This document shows positions 13,341 to 24,808 of a stretch of DNA of 64,000 nucleotides, one piece after another. A program made the position numbers and the translations under genes. A model generated the notes under the pieces. The model was not told where the DNA came from. It made no database searches and saw only the letters and a list, made by a program, of their open reading frames with translations. The stretch is from Pleurodeles waltl (taxonomy: Eukaryota; Chordata; Amphibia; Caudata; Salamandridae): the NCBI RefSeq assembly GCF_031143425.1, contig NC_090445.1, positions 816,308,317-816,372,316 of the forward strand, read 5' to 3'. Positions within the stretch are counted from its first letter, which is position 1; the number at the start of each line of letters is the position of its first letter.

Positions 13341-13800
13341 GAGAAAAAAAAACAAAAAAAGAAAGAAAAAAAGCATTTTAGTCTTTCAAAAGCTCTCCTC
13401 TGTCTGACCATCACCCTATCCCACTATCAATCGATCCTCTATCTCCACGCTCCGACTCATCTCAGACCCATTCTACTACTATGATCTCCAAAATAACCCT
13501 TCCCAGACTCTTCCCTCCTTTATCCCTTCTGGCTCACCCCAAAACCTCCATTTAGGACTACGAACTCCCAAACAACCCTACTAAATTCTCCTTCATTTAT
13601 CTCTCCTTTGACTCCCTAAGACCTTTCTACAGACTCTTACATCCTCCACCTCTCCTTTACTCATCCCAAACCTCATCTTACTACTATGAGCTCCCAGTTA
13701 ACACTTCTGGATTGTTTTCTCGTTTATCCCTCCATTATTCCATTCAAATCACTTAATGGACTGATATGTCCTCTGCTCAAATTAACTCATACCTCCCTAT
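13341..13800. other. A-rich tract followed by a strand-asymmetric C+T-rich block
   Basis: An A/G tract (13341-13373) is followed by about 420 bases that are strongly pyrimidine-rich with little G. Loosely repeated phrases such as ctactactatga and tccctcctttatccc occur at 13466, 13505 and 13675-13690, suggesting decayed tandem units. It may be part of an LTR retrotransposon polypurine or UTR region on the minus strand next to the gag relic; that link is inference. Confidence 0.45.
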
Positions 13801-13834
13801 ACTAAAACTAATACCATACTCATATTTCCCTATA

Positions 13835-14343
13835 CTAATCCACCACAAATCCTTTTGGGTTCCCGAGTAGCATGCTACTCATAGAAAAGCACTTTGGTGC
13901 CTCGTCAGGGGTGCTAAGCAGTATATAAATACAATTACAACTGAAATTACAATCTACTAATCCATAATTTCTCACACTCAATACAAAGTTCTCTTCTTCC
14001 TCCACTTGATTTAATTTTTGTTGCCTAACTCCTCTGCATACACAAACATAATGTCCCTTCTTTCCACATTTTTTATAAAAAATGCAAATCTTGCACAACA
14101 TGGGCTATTAGAAAGATATCCTTCGCTCCCACACCTAAAACATTTCATGCACCTAACCTTGGCAAATGCAGAATTCTCAATCTGTGATGATGATTTCTTC
14201 TTATCCAAATTCTTTTCCCCTTCCTTATTTTGAATTCCTAAATTTCTGCTACCATCTTTACTTGTATTGTTATTACTCAATATTTTATCTTCACTCACTG
14301 TTTCATCTAGAAATGTATTTTTCTTTAACATCATGCATTTCAT
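13835..14343 (-). pseudogene. LTR-retrotransposon gag fragment with two zinc knuckles
   Basis: Reading the minus strand, a Lys/Ser-rich segment leads to CFRCGSEGYLSNSPC, then a frameshift, then CGKKGHYVCVC and an acidic VEEEENFVLSV segment. Two CX2CX4HX4C-like boxes one after the other are typical of the nucleocapsid part of Gag in Gypsy-type elements, where they bind the element's RNA. The first box has Tyr in place of His, and the second has lost its first Cys context through the frameshift near 14080-14110. Downstream protease sequence is not recognisable; the frame runs into unrelated repeat sequence. This is an isolated relic. Confidence 0.55.
13888..13945 (+). repeat. Possible LINE/SINE 3' tail
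   Basis: The phrase gcactttggtgcctcgtcag followed by a tatataaatacaatt tail resembles the 3' end of CR1/L2-family elements and derived SINEs in amphibians. The match is from general familiarity, without alignment. Confidence 0.3.
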
Positions 14344-14690
14344 GTCCCCACATATTAGTTTTTTCCATGCCTTTCACAATCCCTATTGCATGACTCTAAT
14401 TGGGATTTTTCAATAGTAATTTCTCTTGCACTTTAACATCATTTGTGCACCTCACTGTTTGGTCAGTTACCTTAGAATCTGTAAGATGATCAAATCCACA
14501 TGTTCAGGCCAATGTTTTCAGGATTGCAATATACCTTTGAATTTTCTTTTGTTTCCCTTGCATCCTCATAAAGAATTTGTGAACCATATGTACTCACAGT
14601 TTAAAGTGAACTAATGCCAGCCACTACAAAGTGTGCACAACTTAGTTAATTAGATTAGTGAGGTGTGCACATCACTGAAATACTATGGCC
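14344..14690. other. Spacer, no gene seen
   Basis: AT-rich, no recognisable feature. Confidence 0.55.
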
Positions 14691-14691
14691 C

Positions 14692-14735
14692 ATGTTTATC
14701 CTTTTTTTTGTGCCGCATTTGCGTCAGCTATGATG
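14692..14735. mobile_element. Terminal relic of a GGGCCATATTTATAC-type MITE
   Basis: GGCCCATGTTTAT, then a T tract and a GCATTTGCGTCA phrase, match the left end of the MITE at 47745-48667 (GGGCCATATTTATACT, then GACGCAAAACTGCG). Only the end survives. Confidence 0.5.
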
Positions 14736-15319
14736 TGACCAATGTTTCCCAATAATCAATGCACAAAATTCAACAACTGTTAGACATGTAATTAATCAAT
14801 AATCAATAAAGACAATAACAACTCACCATGACTCTTTAGCCATGAATAACCACAACTCAGTATACGTTTTAGAATTGTTTTTCCCTATTAGTTACAATAC
14901 TAAGGCCCTCATTATGACATTGGCGATAAGTCCCCCTTACCGTCATGCCGACTGCCACCAACATACTGTGACTGTGGTGGTGTACTGCTACCCATATTAT
15001 GACCCACACATAGCAATCCGTCACTATACAGACACGCACACAAGTCTGCCAGCCCAAAGGTCAGTGATAAAATGGCGGTAGCAAAACCCACACCGTTACG
15101 CCAACAGAACTACGGCCACAGCATTATGACCCACGAATCACTGCGGTGGACATTCAACCGCGGTAAACCGTTGGTGGTCCATACTGCCGCACTCAAAATA
15201 CACACACACAGAACCAGAGCCACAGAACACCATCACCCATGCACCATCCACGCACCTCAAAGTGCACACCCCAACACATCACCCCACACACCCTCTCACA
15301 CACCACTAACATTACACCC

Positions 15320-16122
15320 ATGACACCACAAAGACACCCCAGGTTCTAAGAGGAGGAGCTAAGGGTCATGGTGGAGGAAATCACCTGGGTAGAGCCACAG
15401 CTATTTGGATCACAGGTGCAGCAGACATGCATTGCCAGTAAGATGGAGCTATGGCGGAGGATCGTGGACAGGGTCAATGCCGTGGGACAACACCCAAGAA
15501 AAAAGGATGACATCAGGAAGAGGTGGAACGCCCTACTAAGGAAGGTACGTTCCGTGGTTGTAAGGCACCAGATAGCTGTACAGAGGACTGGCGGTGGACC
15601 CCTTCCTCCTCCCCCACAACTAAGAACATGGGAGGAGCAAGTCTTGGTAATACTGAATCCTGAGGGCCTGGCAGGAGTAGCAGGAGGACTGGGCTCTGGT
15701 AAGTCAATTCTCTATTACTATTAACCCCCCTACCTGCATGCCATCACATACCCCCACCCCTACCCTCACCCCATCTCAAGTTGGAGGAGACCCAGCGGCT
15801 GCAGAAGGGATAGTACCTACAGGTTAGGGAGGACCAGAGGGACATCCACACCACCCTGGTCACCATTTCAGGGGTGCTGGCAGACATGGCCAACACCATG
15901 GGGGAGGCAGTGGCACACCAACGGGCCCCTGACACTAGCCACACTGATGAACAGCCCTCCACCTCCGCTGACGCTAGTGAACAGGAGGCCCGCCACAGAA
16001 ACAACAGGCCACCAACACCCCTCCCCCTGCAGAAGGAGAACTACCACGCAAACAGACCCTGCGATCCAGGCAGAAGCCAGAGAACATTGCCAAGACCCCG
16101 CCAAGAAATAAGACTCTCCTGA
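15320..16122 (+). pseudogene. Harbinger A: Myb/SANT-like gene 1, deleted and with a stop
   Basis: Exon 1 is 15320-15698 (379 bp, the same length as in B and C) and ends at a GTAAGT donor. It encodes a trihelix-like Myb/SANT domain: MVEEI, PQLFGS, KMELWRRIVDRVNAV, then DDIRKRWNALLRKVRS, then a Pro-rich linker. Codon 10 is TAA (15347-15349). Most of the intron and the middle of exon 2 are gone; only the tail of exon 2 (about 15779-16122) remains, with ETQRLQ, an ALA-type coiled segment (VLADMANTMGEAVAHQ) and a basic end. The protein would bind Harbinger ends or recruit the transposase, by analogy with known Myb-like partners of this superfamily. Confidence 0.82.
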
Positions 16123-16546
16123 TTGTCACCCTTGTGTCCACTATGTCACCCTGTCCACCTTGAACTACCATTTCTCCCCTTCCTATGCCCCCCAGGACAA
16201 TGCACCTGTGATACAAACAGACTGGACTCTATCCTGGATTCTCCTCCACCATCACCCAAGCCCATTGCACATCCCCATTCACTTCTCAGCAATTAAATAA
16301 ACACCCTTTGAAAAAATACAAGTATGTAGTATGTCAAATGATTTAAGTATGTATTCCTTAAACAATTTGTAGACATTGCAGTTAGACTGTACAGTAATGT
16401 ATACATAGGTAGGGCACAGATATCTGTGAATAGACATGTCAAAGGGTACAGTAAGTGGCCATAATGGTGGGAACAGGAGACTGCTAGTGGACATTTACAA
16501 AACAAAACTGCAATGGAAGGTAAAGTTAAAGTGTCTTACCTGTGTG

Positions 16547-17662
16547 TCACTGGAAGTACTGTTGAATGATAGATGTTCTGTTGTCCACATCCTCATCCTC
16601 TGCCTCCTTTTCTTCACTGTCCACAGTCTCCACCGCTGCCACACACCCATCTCCAGCCTCATCCTCCTGCAGAAAAGGCACCTGGTGACATAAGGCAAGG
16701 TTGTGCAACATGCAACAAGCCACGATGATCTGCACACCTTCTTGGGTGAGTAGCACAGGGAACCACCTGTTAGATGGAGGCACCGAAACCTGGCCTTCAG
16801 GAGGCCAAATATTTGCTGTATAATTCTTCTTGTTCGGCCATGTGCCTCATTGTTACGTTCCTCTGCCCTTGTCCTGGGATTCCTCACTGGGGTCAGTAGC
16901 CATGAGAGGTTGGGATAACCACTGAGGGATACCTATTAGCCAGACACTAACCCTTAGGGCCAACCCCACAACCATATACCAACATACACTGGGTGGGGAC
17001 CATGGGCTCACCTATTAGCCACACCGGTGCCTCTGGAGTTGAGCCATCACATGTGGGATGCTGCTATTCCTCAGGATGAAGGCATCATGCAGAGAACCAG
17101 AATACTTTGCATTCACATGGAAGATGTACTGGTCCGCCAGGCACACTATCTGCACATTCATTGAGTGAAAGCTCTTTCGATTTCTGAACACCTGTTCATT
17201 TCTACGGGGGGGACACAGGCAATATGTGTACCATCAATAGCCCCAACAATGTTGGGGATATGTCCCATTGCATAGAAGTCAGCTTTTACTGTGGCCAAAT
17301 TCTCTACCTAGGGGAATACGATGTATCTGTGCATGTGTTTTATCAGGATAAGACAACACTCTGGTCAGCACTATTGAAAACATTGGCTGTGACATTCCTG
17401 TTGCCAAGGTCACTGTCACTTGGAAGGAGCCAGTTGCCAAGAAATGGAGCACAGATAGGACTTGCACAAGAGGGGGGATCCCAGTGGGTTGACGGATAGA
17501 AGTGATCAGATCTGGCTCCAATTGGGCACACAGCTCTTGGATTGTGGCCCTATCAAGTCTGTAGGTGAGGACAATGTGCCTGTCCTCCATTGTTGCCAAG
17601 TCCACCAGGGGCCTGTACACGGGGGATGTCTTCATCTCTTATTCATCCTCAGCAGTTGTAAT
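16547..17662 (-). pseudogene. Harbinger A: HARBI1-type DDE transposase, broken
   Basis: The plus-strand complement reads PVYRPLVDLATMED, DRATIQELCAQLEPDL, VQVLSVLHFLATGSFQ and GMSQPMF, the usual HARBI1 N-terminal helices. Further on come the first catalytic Asp (GAIDGTHIA), SLHDAFIL with the second Asp, [17 protein letters not shown] and a terminal QQYFQ before the stop at 16547-16549. The motif that should hold the catalytic Glu reads RRIIQQIFGLL, so Glu is replaced by Gln. A one-base loss near 17620, a frameshift near 17345 and others disrupt the frame. A 90-bp intron (16922-17011) splits the gene just before the SGYPNLSW segment and the first bases of the next exon are deleted. The acceptor for the body exon is at 17663-17664. 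Confidence 0.88.
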
Positions 17663-18102
17663 CTAGGGGGCAAACGATGAGCAACTGGTCAGTTTCCAAC
17701 ATTTTCTCAATGTACAATTGCATGCTGTGACAGAAACAGTATGTTGGTGTTTAGTCCCAAAATATGCTTATGTCTGCTGTGACACAGTTAGGTGCCATGG
17801 CCTGCCCCCCCCTGAAATGGCAGATGCCTGTCCTGTGTAGATGGACAGGTGGAAATGAGGTAATGTCGCTGACGTTTTACGCTGTTGCGGGAGGCGGTCG
17901 AGTACCGCTGTGCAACTCCTCATTGGTTATCATTGGGCCCTATGGGTTACAGTAGCCAATGGTGATGTAGGCCGGCGGTGACAGAACGCACCGCCGCAGA
18001 CTTGACCACCATTTTCCATCTGTTCACTCACTTGCTACCCAATCTTCAACAGGAGAGGACCTACACTGCAAGTGCTGCTGTGCCCTGTGTCTGGAACCGA
18101 CC

Positions 18103-20115
18103 ATGGCTCGAGTCACTGGGGAAAGGACCCTTGTCTTCACCACTGCGGAGTTGGAGAGACTAGTGGATGGGGTCCTACCCCAGTACTGAATGCTGTATGG
18201 GCCTCCAGACCAACAGGTGAGTACACTGTGAGCACAATGCATGGGGCATGAATGCATGGAGTGCTGTGTGTGAAGGCTTCGTGTGAGGGGAGTGGTTGAG
18301 GTGTACTCCACCCCCAAACTAGCTAGTGGGAATTCACTACTGGGCAGGGCTCTATGGGTCTCAGGTATGCTGCAACTGGTGTTAGGTATTACTGTCCATG
18401 GCCTGGTGACTATCATTGTGACTGGTAGTGTATCGCCTAGTGCGTAGGGCTGTCCCATGTGTGTTGTGTACGCCAACGGTGGTGTTGTTGCTGGCATTGA
18501 CCAAGTGTATCCTCTGTCTCTCCCCCTCCTTTTTTGTTTTGTCACCCTGTCCTTCTGTGCAGTAGCATCATCTGGTGGAGGAGCAGAGGCACCCGCGACG
18601 GAGGGAGCTGCATCCCACAGGGCGCAGGAGGCCGAATCCACCGAGGGTGAGGGCACCAGTGGGATGAAGGGCGAGGGGAGCACCACTGCGGAGACTGGAG
18701 GAGACAGTTCTGAAAGTGATACCTCCTCCGATGGAAGCTCCCTGGCAGTGGCGGACACCTCTGTGGCCACCCCAACTACAGGTACAGGCGCCACCCGCCG
18801 TACCAGCACCATCCTCCCAGCAACCCCTCAGCGTATTTCCCGTGCCCACTCACCCAGGAGGGTGGGCATCTCCTTTGCCCCAGGCACCACAGGCCCTGCC
18901 CCAGTTAGCCCTGCTGCCCTGAGTGAGGAGGCTATTGACCTCCTACGATCCATCTCTGTTGGGCAGTCAACCATAGTGAATGCCATCCATGGCCTGGCAG
19001 GGCATTTCCAACATAAAAATGCATTCCTGGAGGGCATTCACTCTGGCGTGGCGGCCCAACAGAGATCATTCCAGTCTCTGGCCTCCTCCCTGATGGCAGC
19101 CTTTGTCCCTGTCTCTAGCCTCCCCCGTCCAACTTCCTCTACCCAGTCCCATTCCCCGTAACCCCAACCTATTCCAAGCACACATTCAGACCAGCACGCA
19201 CCCAAGACAACACACAGGAGTGGCTCAGGCAAGCACAAGCACCACACATCATCCCACAGGCACTCACACAAACACCATCCAGATGCAGAAGTACCAACAT
19301 CCACTGCCTCCACTGTGTCCCCCTCCTCCTCCTCGTCCACCTCCCTCCCAGTAGCGTCTACACTCACACCTGCATGCACTACATCCACACCCACTGCCTC
19401 CATCACCATCACGCCTATCAGTACATGCCCCTCACTGGCAGTCACCACCCCCACATCCATGCACACATCCCCTGTGTCCTCTCCCTCTGTGTATGTGCCC
19501 CTCCTCCCAAAGTACACAAACGCAAGCACTCAGACACCCAACAACCATCCACCTCACAACAGCATCCAGTCCATGCACCTGCACCCTGCATCCTACAACC
19601 ACTCACTCTTCCTCCACTCCCAAACCTTCACCCTCTTCCCGTCCCAGTGTCCCTAAGAATTTCTTCCTCTCCACTCTTGACCTCTTCCCTACCCCTCCCC
19701 GTCCTTCACTTCAGGCCAGGGTGGGCAGAACCCAGGCCAGCACCTCAGCCACCCAGGCCACGGCCACTGTAGTTTCGGCAGCTACTGCAGGTGTGGGAGG
19801 CTCCACCCATCAGCACTGGCAGTGTACCTGCACCAGCTGCAGAAGGGGAAGGGCAAGGAGGCACCACCAGCTGGCAAGGGCAAGGAGGCACCACCATCTG
19901 CCAAGTGCAAGGGCAAGGAGGCACCACCAGCTGACAAGGGCAAAGGGCCTGCCCCTGCAGGCAGGAGGGACAAGAGCCCTGTTGCTGTGACAGGATCTGA
20001 GCTCCCACCACCAACCATGGCACTTCAGCCGTCCGAGGCAGCACCTCTACCTGCACCGCCATCAGCACTGCCACATGCACCGCCACCAGCACCACTGGCA
20101 GCAGCAGCAGACTGA
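18103..20115 (+). pseudogene. Harbinger A: Myb/SANT-like gene 2, DNA-binding exon deleted
   Basis: Exon 1 (18103-18216, 114 bp) encodes MARVTGERTLVF then ELERLVDGVLPQY, followed by an in-frame TGA at 18187-18189, and ends at CAG/GTGAGT. The second exon, which in B and C carries most of the Myb domain, is missing. Exon 3 begins about 18573 after a polypyrimidine acceptor and encodes ASSGGGAEAP, an acidic Ser/Thr-rich stretch, SPRRVGISFAPGT, and an amphipathic segment SEEAIDLLRSISVGQSTIVN typical of oligomerisation regions. It then runs into His/Thr/Pro-rich low-complexity sequence with frameshifts. The last part (about 19820-20115) has KGKEAPPA repeats and an Ala-rich end. The gene lies antisense to the transposase, inside its first intron. 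Confidence 0.78.
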
Positions 20116-20489
20116 GTGGGCAGCCGCCTGAGGCTGCATGGGAAGGGCTGGAGCATCCCCCCACCACTGGCAGCACTGACACCTGCACCGCCATCAGCAC
20201 TGCCACATGCACCACCACCAGCACCACTGGCAGCAGCGGCAGCCCAAGTGGGCAGCCGTCCGAGGCTGCAGGGGAAAGGATGGAGCCTCCCCCCCACCAC
20301 TGGCATGCACTGACACCAGCAAGGGCACCTCCACCACTGTGCAGCCGTCACCGACGGCGGATGGACTGCAGTCCTGCCTCCATGGAGTGTTGTGCATCAT
20401 GCCCACTGCAAATATTGTGGGTATGACACCCCGGTGAGAGACTGTGACCTTGCACTCTCCAAGTGCTGCATCACAGGGCACAAGGCCCC

Positions 20490-20800
20490 CTTCAGAACCA
20501 GTGGAAGAAGGCATCCACTCACCCCCTCCTTGCCAGGATGAAACACACTGGGCACAAAGCCCCCTCCAGAGCCAGTGGAAGAAGGCATCCGCTCACTCCC
20601 TCCTTGCTCGGATGAAGCACACTGGGCACAAGGCCCCCTCCAGAACTAGTGGAGAAGCCATCCAGTAGAGAGACTGTGGCCTTGCACTTCCTAGGACCAA
20701 TCAGTGGGCAAACTCCCCACTAGAGAGACTGTGACCTTGCACTCCCCAGGACCAAGCAGTGGCCAAGCCACCCACTAGAGAGACTGTGGCCTTCCACTGC
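20490..20800. repeat. Short 74-bp and 55-bp tandem arrays in element A
   Basis: Units starting near ccagtgg at 20498, 20572 and 20646 are spaced exactly 74 bp. Units starting near tagagagactg at 20666, 20721 and 20776 are spaced exactly 55 bp. Both repeat types have counterparts in B and a fused counterpart in C (read on the opposite strand). Confidence 0.85.
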
Positions 20801-21236
20801 CCAGGACATCGCACAGGGCATGTATCCTCCTCCAGGACCAGTGGTGTTGTACCATCTTCCGGCTGAGGTGCCCCCCCATTTCTCTTCCCCCTGAGGTGCC
20901 TGTGTATTTTTAACCTGATGCCCCAGCAGTGTTCTCTCCATGTTGATGCAGGAGTCAAGTGGGTCCTTGGCCTATGTGATGTGGCCTTTGGCCCACAGAC
21001 ATTATGGACTGGGCAGTGTCCCTCCATTTGTATATATGCAAATACTGTTTTGAATTTTGAGAACGTATTGCTAGTTTTTTTAATCTTATTACACTCACTT
21101 AAATCACTTCCCTTTGTCCTGTATTCCTGAGGGGTATGGGGTGTTTTTTTGTATGGTGTTGGGGGTGGGGGTGTTGCGTGTGTGTGTCACTCTCTTTTTC
21201 CTCCCCCTCCCCTGTGTGCTAGGCGGCAGTACTCAC

Positions 21237-21319
21237 TGTGGTCGTCGTCGCTGGTGTTGGTATTCCTGGTGTAGGCGGAGGTAGACCAGTATGGGGAAGA
21301 TCTGCAGTTCGGGCTCCAT
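21237..21319 (-). CDS. Candidate 5' exon of the Harbinger A transposase
   Basis: An ATG at 21319 opens 27 codons plus two bases (MEPELQIFPILVYLRLHQEY and a basic tail) ending at a GTGAGT donor. The equivalent place in C has an 83-bp block of exactly the same length with conserved residues (EP-LQ/H-F, a hydrophobic run, LH). Phase is 2, and the transposase body exon in all three copies needs a phase-2 partner, so splicing would join them in frame (reading LQLLRMNKR in A). No transcript evidence; the exon is inferred from conservation, phase and splice sites. Confidence 0.55.
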
Positions 21320-21650
21320 GGCGTCGTGGTTCTTCCTTGAGTCTCCAGAGGTGAGCCCTTTGCCTTCTGTGTACTGTTTCCGCTGTGCCTTTGTTGTCAT
21401 TGGTACCGCCCCGGAAAAGGTGGGGGACAGGCCAGTCATAATAGAGTGAGCGGTACATTGTCTTCCGCCTGGCAGTTGGCAGTTACCGCCATGGTGCCCG
21501 TTGCTACCGCCGTGGCAGTTGGTGTGTTAAAGTGGCTGTCTGTGTTGGCGGTTTCCACCGTGGTCATAATTCCATTTTTTTTTTATTGTCAGCTTGTTGG
21601 CTGTATTTACCGCTTTGTCACCGACCGCCAGGGTTGTAATGAGGGCCTAA

Positions 21651-22844
21651 GTAATGAGATTAGTTAAACTCAAATTAATTCAAGCAAAATCCGCATTAAT
21701 TCATTTGAAGGTGCCAAACACATGAACTAATCAAAACTTGCATCAGAGTACATTCTAAAGCATTAGCAAAAGTCTACAAATGAATCAAAGGCAATAAGTC
21801 AAATTTTGTCCTGGAGTTCAGCAAATTAATCTGTCATCCATTTGTCTCTGTAATCTGTCAACCGTCATGGAAGGAAAACCCTTACCTAACCCAGTTTGGC
21901 ATCAGCATGTGGGACCTCATGCAAAACAATTTAGGAACAAGAATTTTTGATAAACATCTAGCTAAAAAAAGAACTATTTAGACAGCGCAGTTTGTACCTA
22001 GAGAGAAAAGGCACAGAGTCAGACTTCGTCCTGAGGGCATCAGTCAATCAACATCACATCAGGCTCTCAGAGAGTATGAGCCCAAAGATAAAACGTTGCA
22101 TCTTCTTCTCCAGTCAGTGTCTTCATTGTTTGAGTCCTGGGAAAGTACACTCAGTGCGCTTTACACACCAGTTGTTACATTTCTAGCTCCATCAACTCCT
22201 GTCCATCGGTTCACATGGAAGTTTCAGCTAAGCAAATTTTATTAAACAATGAGCAGTTCACAGTTAGTTCACCTTGTCAGCACTTTTCATTGAATGCTAA
22301 GAAATACAGCTTCTGCATGAGGCCTGGCCAGACTAGGCCAAGACACTCGCTAAGTTAAGGCCTACAATTATTGCATAGGTTATATCTTTCAATATGACAC
22401 ATCACTATATTAATCTATTACACTTTCAATATTTCATATATGTTAATCAGTCATTTAATATAATTTGTGAATTCTGGTGGCCATTCTCAGAGGTCAGAAT
22501 TTCAAACGTGCACATTATTTTTCTACGTTAATCGTTTTCAACCAATTTCGTCATTCAAAATACATAAACATTCATTAATATTTTCTTATTAAGTCATTTG
22601 TGTTAACAAGTGCACATTGTTTGCCCCTCCTGGTCTCCCTGCTTCAGCAGTCTCGTAGTGATCAGCTGCAACTGCTGACTCAGACAAAGTCCTTCAACAT
22701 TCATTGCTCGTGGTCTCCCAGCTTCCACAGCCTTGTTGTGATCAGCTGAAGCTTCCATCTCACAAAATCACCTTCAACTGCTCTGTTTCAGTGTTGGCAT
22801 TCAATGATTTAGTGGAGAATGGGTATGCTGCCCACTCCGGCTCC
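21651..22844. other. Spacer with one diverged duplication, no gene seen
   Basis: AT-rich. Two diverged copies of an approximately 79-bp phrase (tggtctccc...gtgatcagctg) start near 22631 and 22710. Nothing coding is recognisable. Confidence 0.55.
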
Positions 22845-24030
22845 TTCAAATCAAATCAAATCAAATAAAAAAAACATTTATAAAGCGCGCTACTCACCCG
22901 TGAGGGTCTCAAGGCGCTAGGGGGAGGGGGTTACTGCTGCTCGAAGATCCAGATCTTGAGCTGCCTCTGGAATGCGAGGTGGTCCTGGGTGGTCCTGAGG
23001 TTGGTGGGGAGGGAATTCCATGACTTGGCCACCAGGTAGGAGAAGGATTTCCCACCTGCAGTGGTGCGGCGGATGCGAGGGACGGCGGCGAGTGCGAGGT
23101 TGGCGGATCAAAGTTGACGGGTGGGCGTGTAGAAACTGAGGCGACGATTGAGGCATTCGGGTCCCTTGTTGTGGAGGGCTTTGTGTGCGTGGGTGAGGAG
23201 CCGGAAGGGGATCCTTTTGTTGACGGGAAGCCAGTGTAGGTGTCTCAGGTGGGCGGAGATGTGGCTGTTGTGGGGTATGTCGAGGACGAGGCGGGGAGGC
23301 GTTTTGGATTCGCTGCAGACCTTTCTGGAGTTTAGCGGTGGTTCCTGCGTACAGGGTGTTTCCGTAGTCAAGGCGGCTTCTGACAAGTGCGTGGGTCACA
23401 GTCTTTCTGGTGTCAGCGGGGATCCAGCGGAAGATCTTAACGGAGCATGCGGAGGGTGAGGATGCAGGAAGATGATACGGCGTTGACTTGCTTGGTCATG
23501 GTGAGAAGCGGGTCCAGGATGAATCCGAGGTTGCGTGCTTGGCCTGAGGGGGTTGGTGAGGTGCCTAGGGCTGTGGGCCACCAAGAGTCGTCCCAGGCGG
23601 ACGGGGTGTTTCCGAGGATGAGGACTTCCGTTTTTTCTGAGTTCAGTTTCAGACGGCTGAGTTTCATCCATTCTGCGACGTCTCTCATTCCATCTTGTAG
23701 GTTGGTCTTGGCGCCAGTGGGGTCCTTGGTGAGGGAAAGTATCAGCTGAGTGTCGTCGGCGTAGGAGGTGATGTTGATGTTGTGTTTGCATACGATGTCA
23801 GTGAGGGGGCTCACGTAGACATTGAAGAGAGTCGGGCTGAGCGAGGAGCCTTGTGGGACGCCGCAGATGATCTCGGTGGGGTCTGAGCGGAACGGAGGGA
23901 GGTAGACTCTTTGGGAGCGGTTAGAGAGGTAAGAGGAGATCCAGTCCAGGGCCAGTCCTTGGATACCGGTGGAGCGCAGGCGGGATGTTAGGGTTCGGTG
24001 GCAGACGGTGTCGAAGGCCGCCGATAGGTT
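22845..24030 (-). mobile_element. CR1/L2-type LINE, 5'-truncated, with RT fragment
   Basis: The minus strand carries the 3' half of a CR1/L2-clade reverse transcriptase. It starts inside motif A (NLSAAFDTVCHR near 24020-23985), then SYLSNRSQRVYL, GVPQGSSLSPTLFN, ITSYADDTQLIL with YADD at 23752-23763, WMKLSRLKLNSEKTEVLILG, and after a frameshift ALVRSRLDYGNTLYAG and LHWLPVNKRIPFRLL. It ends in a short UTR containing agcgcgc and a (TCAAA)n-type microsatellite tail at 22845-22874, typical of this clade, which lacks poly(A). The Asp of motif A is Asn here. Frameshifts near 23440 and 23250 confirm it is dead. Truncation at the 5' side is the usual outcome of incomplete reverse transcription. Confidence 0.87.
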
Positions 24031-24808
24031 CAGAGTTTCACTTTCACCAGCCCAACGGCTTGAAACACTTGAATGTTAGTTGTTCGCTTGGTTCACAATT
24101 ATTACAATAACGTATACACCTCATTTACCAGGGTAAGAATATATTGTATAATCTTATTTTTTTGTTTACTCCAAATGTACACAGGGTCTTGTACATAAAA
24201 GTTGGTGGATAATTCTTCCAGGCCCTCGTCGCTGGTGATAGTTTCCAAAATAACGCAATTTCTTCTAGGTAACTTGAAAATAATATTTTCAAGTACAAGC
24301 CAAACCACCAGCATTCAAGAATGGGGACAAACTCCCAACTGTCCCTTACAGTTCAAACTGTGGTCCAGTGAATGCATGGAATGTCATGACACTCAATGAC
24401 AACCCTAACATTCCCTTCTGAACAACAGGCCAGATACAAGTCTAAACACAGCAGAATATCACTCTGGATGATTTATAGTCATACCCTATGTCAGTTGTTG
24501 TTGCCTTATGTGCACCCCACTTAATCATTAATGGAATCCAGGGCACCTTCATGGATCATTACTAGAAGCCGGGGAGCCCAGCTTAAACAATTTGAATGTT
24601 TTGAACATTTCAGAAACAAGCATTCATCAAACAAATACACAAATGCTGAACTTTTTTCATTCACAATCAAATGTAAAAATCAAACTTTTCACTTTAATTG
24701 GCATGTTGTGGCTTTTTTAAATTCAACTGAGGCCACCCGATGTCCATACTACATACTATCTGATACATTTGCACTGCTCCCACAAATCAATGTGAGGACG
24801 TCAATTTC
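24031..24808. other. AT-rich spacer, no gene seen
   Basis: No recognisable feature beyond chance open frames. Confidence 0.6.

Larger units (their letters stand above)
14904..21647 (-). mobile_element. Harbinger element A (transposase on minus strand)
   Basis: Ends are GGCCCTCATTATGACATTGG (left) and, read inward from the right, GGCCCTCATTACAACCCTGG. A perfect 3-bp target duplication TAA flanks it (14901-14903 and 21648-21650), matching the TWA preference of PIF/Harbinger elements. It contains, on the minus strand, a candidate 5' transposase exon (21237-21319) and the transposase body (16547-17662). On the plus strand are a first Myb-like gene (15320-16122) and a second (18103-20115). It is inverted relative to copies B and C. 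Internal deletions removed most of exon 2 of the first Myb gene and all of exon 2 of the second, so it is shorter than B and C. Confidence 0.93.
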
